Assembly (NCBI RefSeq): GCF_029854195.1
Contig: NZ_CP122960.1
Span: 310,001-374,000, forward strand
DNA length: 64,000 bases
Direction of reading: 5' to 3'
Origin: Amylibacter sp. IMCC11727
GTDB taxonomy: Bacteria; Pseudomonadota; Alphaproteobacteria; Rhodobacterales; Rhodobacteraceae
Within the stretch, counting starts at the first letter, position 1, and each line of letters opens with the position of its first letter. Both the position numbers and the translations under genes were made by a program. Below are positions 43,796 through 50,801 of this stretch, piece by piece. Below the pieces are notes generated by a model. It saw only the letters and a list, made by a program, of their open reading frames with translations, was not told the origin of the DNA and made no database searches.

Positions 43796-44590
43796 CTAAA
43801 TTTCGGCTATCCAAAACCGAAGAGTCATAAAACTCTCATTTCTTGAAATAACTTGGTTTTCTTTTGTTGGATTAAGCACACTAACCACTATAGGTCTTCC
43901 ATTGAATAGAGGATCAATCAATGGACCATGAGAAACAAACAATCCTTTCGTTGCGATATTGGAAGCTGGAGCCAATTCCGCTTCAAGCCAACTTGGGAAA
44001 GTAATTTCCTCAAAAATTTTGACTAAAACAGTCTCTCCAGCTGGAATCACAACCTCTTTCTCAGATTCAATAAATTCACGCTCGCCATTTTCATCTATTC
44101 TTGCGATGCCGTGGGCTCTCGTATCGTAACTTGAAACCTCCAAAAAGTCTGGGTCGAAATTGGTGATTTCGACTTCTTCAGATTTCCCTCTAAACTCGTA
44201 GGAGCCGCTTGGATTGTTGCCAAACACTTCTAAGATGTCATCATGACGTAATTGCCGGACCCGTTTCCCCAGAAAATCTTCGTTCTTTTTCTTCCCCAAA
44301 AGACGTTCCATAAAAAATTGATGGGTATTTTGGGAACCTGCTTCCAATTCGTTAAACACTGCAAGAAGAACATCGGATTTGACACCAAGTGGACCAGCAA
44401 TTTTTTCGGCCAACTTTTCTGATAAAGAACGACTACCAGATTCAATTCTACTCAGATATGATTGACTAATGTCGCACTTGAACGCCAATTGCGCCTGCGT
44501 CAGACGTTTTTGATGCATCAAGTCGCTCATTATTTCGCGAAATGAAGTCGCTGCTTTTGCCGTGTTTTGCTGTGAAGAATCAACCGACAT
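43796..44590 (-). CDS. XRE HTH regulator fused to dCTP deaminase/dUTPase-like domain
   Basis: 264 residues. XRE-type helix-turn-helix at about 17-75 (LTQAQLAFKCDISQSYLSRIESGSRSLS is the DNA-binding core), a linker, then a domain over about 112-264 that follows the dCTP deaminase order: LRHDDIL, SSYDTR (154-158, cf. the SYDLRLG strand), VIPAGETVLV (181-190), APASNIATKGL (207-217, cf. GRSSLARLGL), LIDPLFNG (224-231) and IVVSVLN (234-240). In active Dcd the last block reads IVLEFYN with a catalytic Glu; here that position is Ser237 and the key Arg is missing, so it is probably non-catalytic and ligand-sensing. AT-rich, unlike its neighbours. It overlaps the upstream membrane-peptide gene by 11 bp. 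Confidence 0.85.
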   Translation of the reverse strand: MSVDSSQQNTAKAATSFREIMSDLMHQKRLTQAQLAFKCDISQSYLSRIESGSRSLSEKLAEKIAGPLGVKSDVLLAVFNELEAGSQNTHQFFMERLLGKKKNEDFLGKRVRQLRHDDILEVFGNNPSGSYEFRGKSEEVEITNFDPDFLEVSSYDTRAHGIARIDENGEREFIESEKEVVIPAGETVLVKIFEEITFPSWLEAELAPASNIATKGLFVSHGPLIDPLFNGRPIVVSVLNPTKENQVISRNESFMTLRFWIAEI

Positions 44591-44702
44591 AAATCACTCC
44601 GTATACAGTTGCAAAAATCGTACACACCGCTGCCGTGAAAATGACGCCCTTGAAAATCCGATCCGGAATGGAACGGGGACGCTCGTTTTTATTCATATTC
44701 AT
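44580..44702 (-). CDS. 40-residue single-span membrane peptide upstream of XRE gene
   Basis: Basic, polar N-terminus MNMNKNERPRSIPDRIFK, then one hydrophobic span (about 19-39, GVIFTAAVCTIFATVYG and onward) and a Gly end. By the positive-inside rule the N-terminus would be cytoplasmic. GGAGG lies 7 nt before the ATG, a strong site, and the frame overlaps the XRE start by 11 bp, so the two are translated together. It is the first gene after the operator-bearing promoter. Candidate membrane effector, toxin or anchor; no homologue known to me. Confidence 0.7.
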   Translation of the reverse strand: MNMNKNERPRSIPDRIFKGVIFTAAVCTIFATVYGVIYVG

Positions 44703-44762
44703 TTTAAGCCTCCAAGCTAGATGGTTATGCTCGCCTCGCTTGGTGCGCTCTACTTGGCGCTT

Positions 44763-44809
44763 GTCATAGATATATGACTATAATTTGATATCTGTCAACA
44801 ATCATGACA
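44763..44809 (-). promoter_or_regulatory. Promoter with two operator dyads for the membrane peptide-XRE pair
   Basis: On the minus strand, TTGACA (44798-44793) and an AT-rich -10 (ATATAT/TATATC, 44775-44769) are 17-18 bp apart. Two dyads with GTCA/TGAC arms lie on them: GTCAT-N6-ATGAC (44763-44778) over the -10, and TGTCA-N7-TGACA (44793-44809) over the -35. Their centres are about 30 bp apart. This is the layout expected for autorepression by the XRE protein. Confidence 0.6.
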
Positions 44810-44960
44810 ATTCTCTTTTGACTGTTTCCGTGATGAAAACTGGCAATTTCCTTAGTAAACTTTGATATTTTATATGTGTAGTGAGAACGAAATAGGAACT
44901 ACACAATATGTAGGTCGTCTGTCTAGAGAAATTTTTGTCATAAATATTTACAAAATTCAT
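44810..44960. other. AT-rich intergenic stretch beside leuB
   Basis: Strongly AT-rich, no frame of more than about ten codons with a start. A lone TGTCAT half-site is at 44937-44942. Between the XRE promoter and the leuB terminator I see no gene; it probably marks the edge of the insert. Confidence 0.5.
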
Positions 44961-44986
44961 AAAAGGGGAAGCTATGCCCCCCTTTT
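44961..44986 (-). terminator. Terminator after leuB
   Basis: On the minus strand AAAAGGGG, a CATAGCTT-type loop and CCCCTTTT form a stem with T-tract, 27 bp after the leuB stop. Confidence 0.75.
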
Positions 44987-45012
44987 GCTTTGAAAGATTG
45001 TGTCAGGAAAAA

Positions 45013-46119
45013 TTACAGGCTGGATTGCAGCTCTGCGATGATGGCGTCTGTCATTTCTGAAGTAGAGACAGGTTTGCCGCCATCCGCTTGCATCAGATCG
45101 CCTGTGCGAATGCCTTTGGCGAGCACTTTTTCGATAGCGGATTCCAGACGCGTGGCTTCTTCGCCTTGGTCAAAGGAGTAGCGCAGCGCCATGGCGAGAG
45201 ACAGGATACAGGCGCAGGGGTTGGCTTTGCCTTGGCCCATGATATCTGGGGCGGAGCCGTGGACGGGTTCGTACATCGCCTTCGGGCGGCCGTTTTCCAT
45301 CGGCGCGCCGAGTGAAGCAGACGGCAACATACCAAGTGAGCCTGTGAGCATCGCCGCACAATCAGACAGGATATCGCCAAACAGGTTGTCCGTGAGGATC
45401 ACGTCGAATTGTTTCGGGGCGCGGACCAGCTGCATCGCGCCGTTGTCGGCGTACATGTGGGACAGTTCCACATCGGCGTAATCAGCTTCGTGAACGGCCG
45501 TCACCACTTCGCGCCAGAGGATGCCGCTTTCCATGACGTTGGCTTTTTCCATGGAGCAGACTTTGTTGTTGCGCTTGCGGGCCAGTTCGAATGCGGAACG
45601 GGCCACGCGGTCGATTTCTGCTTCGGTGTAGCGCTGAGTGTTGATGCCAACGCGTTGGCCGTCTTCTTCAAAGATGCCGCGCGGTTCGCCGAAGTAAGAA
45701 CCAGATGTCAGTTCGCGCACGATCATGATGTCGAGGCCAGAGATCAGCTCTGGTTTCAGAGATGAGAAATCGGACAAGGCGTCAAAACACTGGGCAGGGC
45801 GCAGGTTCGCAAACAGATCCATTTCCTTGCGCAACCGCAACAGGCCGCGTTCTGGTTTGACTGAGAAATCCAAATCGTCGTATTTCGGGCCACCTACAGC
45901 GCCGAGCAGAACTGCGTCGACCTCTTGTGCTTTGGCCATGGTGCTGTCGGCTAAAGGTGTGCCGTGTGCATCGTAGGCTGCGCCACCGACGAGGTCTTCG
46001 GACACGTCAAATTTCATGTCACGTTTATCGCCGAACCATTCGATGACGCGCTGTACTTCGGTCATGACCTCTTGGCCGATTCCGTCCCCTGGCAAGATCA
46101 ACATTGATGGAGTGTTCAT
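45013..46119 (-). CDS. leuB: 3-isopropylmalate dehydrogenase
   Basis: Third step of leucine synthesis, oxidative decarboxylation of 3-isopropylmalate with NAD+. 368 residues, standard. GDGIGQEVMTEV at the N-terminus, the substrate Arg cluster LRLRKEMDLFANLRPAQ, the AYA-equivalent MEKANVMES, metal-site Asp in VELSHMYADNGAMQL, and GSAPDIMGQGKANP. AAAGGACACGGGACC precedes the ATG. Separated from leuC/leuD by four genes, two of which appear inserted. Confidence 0.96.
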   Translation of the reverse strand: MNTPSMLILPGDGIGQEVMTEVQRVIEWFGDKRDMKFDVSEDLVGGAAYDAHGTPLADSTMAKAQEVDAVLLGAVGGPKYDDLDFSVKPERGLLRLRKEMDLFANLRPAQCFDALSDFSSLKPELISGLDIMIVRELTSGSYFGEPRGIFEEDGQRVGINTQRYTEAEIDRVARSAFELARKRNNKVCSMEKANVMESGILWREVVTAVHEADYADVELSHMYADNGAMQLVRAPKQFDVILTDNLFGDILSDCAAMLTGSLGMLPSASLGAPMENGRPKAMYEPVHGSAPDIMGQGKANPCACILSLAMALRYSFDQGEEATRLESAIEKVLAKGIRTGDLMQADGGKPVSTSEMTDAIIAELQSSL

Positions 46120-46216
46120 GGTCCCGTGTCCTTTTCAAAAATATCCACCGTGTCCTAAGTCGCGCGGGTCATAGGGTCAAGCGATCTGCGTTTCAATGTT
46201 CCCCAAATACTTAAAA

Positions 46217-47095
46217 TCACAACCGTGCGGGCAAATGATCCGCCAGAAAGTCAAACACGCGGCGGACGCGGGCGGAGGTGCGCAATTCTGTGTGGGCGGC
46301 GAGCCAGACAGGGAGAGAGGGGAGCTTGAGTTCTGGCATGACCTCGATCAGGTTATATCGCTCCGCTTGGCGGCGTTGGGATGCGCCGATGCCGACGCCT
46401 GCGCGGATGGCCTCCAAATAGGCGACTTGGTTGTCGATGCGAAAGGCGAAATCTTCGCGTTTGGCCTGCATGCCAAATTCCGCCATGCCGCGAATGATCA
46501 GATCGGATTTGTCGTAACCCAAAACAATGTGGTCAGCGAAGTCTTCGAGACCTTTGGGTGTTCCCTTGCGATCCAGATAGGGTTGCGCGGTGAACAGGCC
46601 GATTTCGATCTCGCCAAGTTTGCGGGCGATCAAGTCTTGTTGGTCAGGTTGGACCATGCGCACGGCGATGTCGGCTTCGCGCATGGACAGGTTTTCGCTG
46701 GAATTGGTGGCGACCAGTTCGATTTGTAATTCGGGTTCTTGGTCCAGCAGCTCTGCCAAGAGTTCGGGCAGAATGTATGTGGCGACAATTTCGGATGCGG
46801 TGACGCGGACTGTGCCGCGTAGCTCCTCGGCTTGGCCTTCGGTGATCAGGCTGATTTTTGCGGCCGCCGCTTGCATAGTGCGTGCGTGATCCACCAGCGC
46901 AGTGCCCGTTGGCGTAAGGGTATAGCCAGAGGTGGCCCGTTGAAACAGCACCGCGCCCAGCTGGGTTTGCAGCTGTTCAATGTGGCGCCCAATGGTGGGC
47001 TGACTGCGCCCTATTGCACGCGCCGCGGCGGAGTAGCTGCCCGTTTCGGCCACGGACAGAAAGCTTTGCAGAAGGGTCCAATCGAAAGTTTGCAT
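46217..47095 (-). CDS. LysR-family transcriptional regulator
   Basis: 292 residues from the ATG at 47095 (frame open further upstream into the promoter). N-terminal winged HTH with TGSYSAAARAIGRSQPTIGRHIEQLQTQL (about 17-45), then the periplasmic-binding-protein-like effector domain. Divergent from the SDR-like gene, which is its likely target, with a TATAC-N6-GTATA dyad in between. A and T-rich promoter region. Confidence 0.94.
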   Translation of the reverse strand: MQTFDWTLLQSFLSVAETGSYSAAARAIGRSQPTIGRHIEQLQTQLGAVLFQRATSGYTLTPTGTALVDHARTMQAAAAKISLITEGQAEELRGTVRVTASEIVATYILPELLAELLDQEPELQIELVATNSSENLSMREADIAVRMVQPDQQDLIARKLGEIEIGLFTAQPYLDRKGTPKGLEDFADHIVLGYDKSDLIIRGMAEFGMQAKREDFAFRIDNQVAYLEAIRAGVGIGASQRRQAERYNLIEVMPELKLPSLPVWLAAHTELRTSARVRRVFDFLADHLPARL

Positions 47096-47103
47096 GTTTA
47101 CTT

Positions 47104-47159
47104 TATACATTTTTGTATAGTCAAAATGCAAGTTATGGGAATTTCTATACAAAATTGGA
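47104..47159. promoter_or_regulatory. LysR-type binding sites between divergent genes
   Basis: The dyad TATAC-N6-GTATA (47104-47119) contains the T-N11-A core typical of LysR sites, and a second half-site, CTATACAAAAT, is at 47145-47155, about 40 bp closer to the SDR gene. This recalls the recognition and activation sites of LysR regulators. Confidence 0.55.
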
Positions 47160-47200
47160 TTGAATAGGTTTGGGTTAGACAGTTTTGGAAAGGAAACGAT

Positions 47201-48085
47201 ATGACACAAACTGCTTTAATCCTTGGCCCGACGGGTAAATTTGGGCGCAACATGGCGTTGGCTTTTGAAAATGCAGGGTGGGCCGTGCGGCGATTCGATC
47301 GCAAAACGGATGATTTGCTCACCGCAGTGAATGGTGTGGACGTTATCGTGCAGGGCTGGCATCCGTCTTATGAATTGTGGGCCAAAGACGTGCCCGTGCT
47401 GACCGCGCGGGTGATTGACGCGGCGCAGCGATCAGGGGCCACAGTGTTGATCCCAGGCAATGTGTATGTGTATGGCGCAGACGCACCTGCCGTATGGAAC
47501 GAAGACACACCGCACGCCGCGACAAATCCATTGGGGCGCATTCGCACGGAAATGGAAGCCACCTTCAAAGCCAGTGGCGTGCGTACAATTATTCTGCGCG
47601 CAGGGGATTTTCTGGATACCGTTCCATCGGGCAATTGGTTTGATAGGATCATTGTTAAGAACCTGTCTAAAGGGAAGTTCGCCTACCCCGGGCCCACGGA
47701 TATCCCACGGTCTTGGGCGTATTTACCAGATATGTGCCGTGCGTTTGTGATGCTGGCTGAAAGACGGGCAGAGCTGCCTGTGTTTACCACGCTGAACTAT
47801 GAAGGGTACACGATGAGCGGGCAGCGGATGGCGAAGATTCTGGGGGTAAATGCAGGGCAGATGAGTTGGTGGCCGCTGTATCTGCTGATACCGTTTTGGA
47901 AGCTGGCGCGGCCAATCATCGAAATGCGGTATCTGTGGAATAAACCGCATCAGATGGACGGATCTGCTTTGCGTAAGCTGTTGCCCGATTTTGTGGAAAC
48001 ACCGATGGAAGAGGCGGTGCTGACTGCCGCATCATTCCAGATCAACCCAGACCAGCCGATGATCGGAGGACGCGCGACCGTCTGA
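47201..48085 (+). CDS. NAD(P)-binding epimerase-like oxidoreductase
   Basis: 294 residues. Glycine motif GPTGKFGRN (9-17), a Rossmann half, then VYVYGADAP and the AGDFLDTVPSGNWFD block; extended SDR without a clear YxxxK, as in NmrA- or isomerase-like members. Substrate unknown. GGAAACG precedes the ATG. Divergently paired with LysR. Its last 54 bp overlap the 3' end of the convergent exo/endonuclease-phosphatase gene. Confidence 0.85.
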   Translation: MTQTALILGPTGKFGRNMALAFENAGWAVRRFDRKTDDLLTAVNGVDVIVQGWHPSYELWAKDVPVLTARVIDAAQRSGATVLIPGNVYVYGADAPAVWNEDTPHAATNPLGRIRTEMEATFKASGVRTIILRAGDFLDTVPSGNWFDRIIVKNLSKGKFAYPGPTDIPRSWAYLPDMCRAFVMLAERRAELPVFTTLNYEGYTMSGQRMAKILGVNAGQMSWWPLYLLIPFWKLARPIIEMRYLWNKPHQMDGSALRKLLPDFVETPMEEAVLTAASFQINPDQPMIGGRATV

Positions 48086-49156
48086 CCCGATCCATTCATA
48101 TCCTAATTCATCAGGGGCTGGCCAAAAGACGCCGGCCCCTGTCACGTTGAGGGCTGTGGATGGAAGCACATAATCCACGCGCAGGTTTCCAGGGCCACCT
48201 TTGTCACGCCAATCGGCGGTGTCGGTGGCAGGGTCGGTTTTGTGGTTGTTGTTTGCGCCACCTTGGGTTTGCGCCGCAATTGCACCGCCGCTTGATCGGG
48301 GTTCTGGGTCCGTCACGTAGCCAGCGGTGAGTAGGGTTTGAATGGCGTCGTGGCTGCCGTCCCCATCATTTGGATCGGCGTTCAGATCGCCAAGGATTGC
48401 GAATCTTGCATCCGCATCAAATGTGTCGCGGATGTAGCGATCCCAAAACAGAATCTCGGCGCGGTTGCGTTTGCCGTTGCGATCTTCTGGTCCATCAAAA
48501 ACGGGGGGTGTGGGATGGGATGCTAGGATGTGTAGCGTATCCCCTGTTGGCAAGGCGATGGGCACATCCCAGTGTCCCTTGGACGACAGGCGCAAACTGT
48601 TCGCGGCGGCGTCTGTGGGAAACAGGGATCCATCCGCATTGCGCGGCAAATCCGTATCGGGAACGTCTTTCCACAGGATGTCAGAAAAATCCTTCGTCTC
48701 TGCCAAGAGAACGGGATAGCGCGACACAAGAGCCATGGCATATTGGCCGCGAAAATTGCCAAACCCGTGGGCATCGGCGGGACCACCAAGTTTGCCATCG
48801 CCGTTCATGTCCATGCCACTGGGCAGGCCCACGTTCTGTGGCGGTGCATAGGTGTAGGGGTATCGAATACCCTTTCGATCACCGATGTCTTGGGCCAGCA
48901 GATCAAGAAACGCGATCAGCGCGAGGTTTTCGTAATCGTGATCCAGTTCGTTGATCAGCAAAATGTCAGGGCGCACCGTTTGAATGATGGCAACTACATT
49001 GCGGATTTGGGGATCGTTAAGCTGTTGAATATCCCGCAGCAAAAGGCCCGGACCTTTGCGGGTGAGTGACGCGTTGAAGGTTGCGATGCGCACGGGTTCA
49101 GCGTGAAGAGCGGTGCTGACCCAGACGAAAGCTGTGATCAGGACCCAACGAAACAT
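48032..49156 (-). CDS. Endonuclease/exonuclease/phosphatase family protein, exported
   Basis: 374 residues with signal peptide (about 1-19, ending ALHA). Metal-dependent EEP fold: RIATFNAS, the Glu in LLINELDHD, LGDLNADPNDG and the final SDHRLVW. Acts on phosphodiesters (nucleic acid or lipid) outside the cytoplasm; the substrate is unknown. Its start shares a base with the upstream membrane protein stop (TAATG). Usually found within the leu cluster of Rhodobacterales, which fits here. Confidence 0.9.
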   Translation of the reverse strand: MFRWVLITAFVWVSTALHAEPVRIATFNASLTRKGPGLLLRDIQQLNDPQIRNVVAIIQTVRPDILLINELDHDYENLALIAFLDLLAQDIGDRKGIRYPYTYAPPQNVGLPSGMDMNGDGKLGGPADAHGFGNFRGQYAMALVSRYPVLLAETKDFSDILWKDVPDTDLPRNADGSLFPTDAAANSLRLSSKGHWDVPIALPTGDTLHILASHPTPPVFDGPEDRNGKRNRAEILFWDRYIRDTFDADARFAILGDLNADPNDGDGSHDAIQTLLTAGYVTDPEPRSSGGAIAAQTQGGANNNHKTDPATDTADWRDKGGPGNLRVDYVLPSTALNVTGAGVFWPAPDELGYEWIGSDGRASSDHRLVWVDLE

Positions 49157-49977
49157 TATGTGTCCTGTTCCTGTTCCAAATTCATCTGACCCACCAGATT
49201 TGCCACTTTATAAAGTGCTACAGATCGCAGGATAGACGCGGCTGGGACAAAGCACCAAATAGCGATCATCCACAAAAGAAGGAGCGAGTTGGTGGCCGTG
49301 ATCGGTTGTAGCGGGCCCATAAAGACCAGCGCGGCCTGTGGAATCAAGAACGGTAAGCTGAGCCCGATGACCATGCTTACCAATGCGGATTGGCGCAGAG
49401 TTTGTTGGGTTTCGTCGTCAATGTTGCTGTCAAAATTTGGCATGTTCACCCAAAGGTTAAAGTTCTTGGCCTTTAGCGGCCAATGGAACATCCAAATAAC
49501 AGTGCTGAACAGGATCAATGCCAAGAGCGTGATAGACAGCGCCAAAGCAGCGGCGTTTGAAAGCAAGATGCGGCCTTCGGTTTCCAGCTCTTGAGTCAGA
49601 GCATTAAAGAAGACGAGCGGACTGCCAGAAAATTCCCAGATGTTTGCGCTGGTGACGGCAAAGGATGACACGGCAATGGTGGTTGCCGTTTGTTCGACGG
49701 TGCCACGGAACGCAAATGCGATGGCCGTTAATAGCAATGCCAGCAACGCAAATCGGATACGGTTGTAGGGTGCGGCAAAGCGGAATTCGATCAGGCTGGG
49801 TGTGGTGAAGCCGTATTCAAACACAACAAAAGCCGCAGCAATCGCCGCCGACAAAATCGCAAGATCCGCCGCATTGGGGGATATTTCGGGTAATACAATC
49901 GCCGGCAATACAATCATTGCGGCAACTAGGGCGGCCCTTACGGACGCGCCTGCAAGCCTCGTCAACACTGCTCTCAT
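49156..49977 (-). CDS. Multi-span membrane protein of the leu cluster
   Basis: 273 residues with about six hydrophobic segments (near 17-35, 38-55, 75-92, 140-165, 200-225 and 228-250), a charged loop at about 170-197 and an acidic tail ending EQEQDT. No known family recognised. It is coupled to the exo/endonuclease-phosphatase gene. A hairpin GCCCAG/CTGGGC lies just before its ribosome binding site GAGAGG and could affect initiation. Confidence 0.75.
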   Translation of the reverse strand: MRAVLTRLAGASVRAALVAAMIVLPAIVLPEISPNAADLAILSAAIAAAFVVFEYGFTTPSLIEFRFAAPYNRIRFALLALLLTAIAFAFRGTVEQTATTIAVSSFAVTSANIWEFSGSPLVFFNALTQELETEGRILLSNAAALALSITLLALILFSTVIWMFHWPLKAKNFNLWVNMPNFDSNIDDETQQTLRQSALVSMVIGLSLPFLIPQAALVFMGPLQPITATNSLLLLWMIAIWCFVPAASILRSVALYKVANLVGQMNLEQEQDT

Positions 49978-50133
49978 CCTCTCGCCCAGTTCGTGCTGGG
50001 CTTTTGTATAGGCCTAAGCCTTATTTATGCCTTAATGAAACCGAAATTGGATTCTCGATCAAGACAAGATGGATAAAATTGTTAGGAATCAGAGGGTTTT
50101 GGGGCGGTGCTGTAGTAATCCTGCACCACCACA

Positions 50134-50161
50134 ATATGGCCACATTTAACCGTGGCCATAT
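50134..50161. terminator. Hairpin after leuD
   Basis: A perfect 10-bp stem, ATATGGCCAC/GTGGCCATAT, with an 8-nt loop lies 24 bp after the leuD stop. No strong T-tract, so termination is likely but not certain. Confidence 0.5.
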
Positions 50162-50184
50162 CTATATATAGTGTGTGAGCGGAT

Positions 50185-50790
50185 TTAGGCCCAAGGCGTC
50201 TTTGCGGCGTAGGTTGCCTCAAAGCTGTCGATGGATTTTTCCTTTTGCATTGTCAGGCCGATGTCATCTAAGCCATTGGCAAGGCAATGCTTTTTAAAGG
50301 CGTCCACTTCGAAAGAGAACTCGGTTCCATCGGTGGAGGAAACGGTTTGGTTTTCCAAATCCACGGAAATGCGTGCGTTTTCACCGCGCTCTGCGTCTTC
50401 CATCAAAACATCAACGGCTTCCTTGGGCAGAACCACGGGAAGGATGCCATTTTTAAAGCAGTTATTATAAAAAATGTCTGCAAAAGATGTTGAGATCACA
50501 ACCTTGATGCCAAAATCTTTGAGCGCCCAAGGGGCGTGTTCGCGGGATGAGCCACAACCAAAGTTATCGCCAGCCACCAGAATTTCGGCAGAGCGATAAG
50601 CAGGTTTGTTTAGAACGAAATCTGCGATTTCTGATCCATCGCGGTTAAAGCGCATTTCATCAAACAGGTTCGCACCAAGGCCCGAGCGTTTGATGGTTTT
50701 CAGGAACTGCTTTGGGATGATCATATCGGTGTCGATATTGACCAGCGGCATTGGGGCAGCGACGCCCGATACGTTTTCGAATTTTTCCAT
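50185..50790 (-). CDS. leuD: 3-isopropylmalate dehydratase small subunit
   Basis: 201 residues. Works with LeuC to isomerise 2- to 3-isopropylmalate. Signatures: NIDTDMIIPKQFLK, NFGCGSSREHAPWAL (swivel domain) and the SFADIFYNNCFKNGILPV block. AAGGAGA precedes the ATG; 11 bp separate it from leuC. Confidence 0.96.
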   Translation of the reverse strand: MEKFENVSGVAAPMPLVNIDTDMIIPKQFLKTIKRSGLGANLFDEMRFNRDGSEIADFVLNKPAYRSAEILVAGDNFGCGSSREHAPWALKDFGIKVVISTSFADIFYNNCFKNGILPVVLPKEAVDVLMEDAERGENARISVDLENQTVSSTDGTEFSFEVDAFKKHCLANGLDDIGLTMQKEKSIDSFEATYAAKTPWA

Positions 50791-50801
50791 CTGATCTCTC
50801 C

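Noticed and set aside
44833..44865. Short plus-strand frame (about ten codons) in the AT-rich strip
   Set aside because: Too short, no ribosome binding site, and probably chance in AT-rich sequence.
49984..50005. GCCCAG/CTGGGC hairpin with TTTT on the plus strand, as a terminator
   Set aside because: No plus-strand gene ends upstream; it is better read as a 5' hairpin of the minus-strand membrane protein gene.
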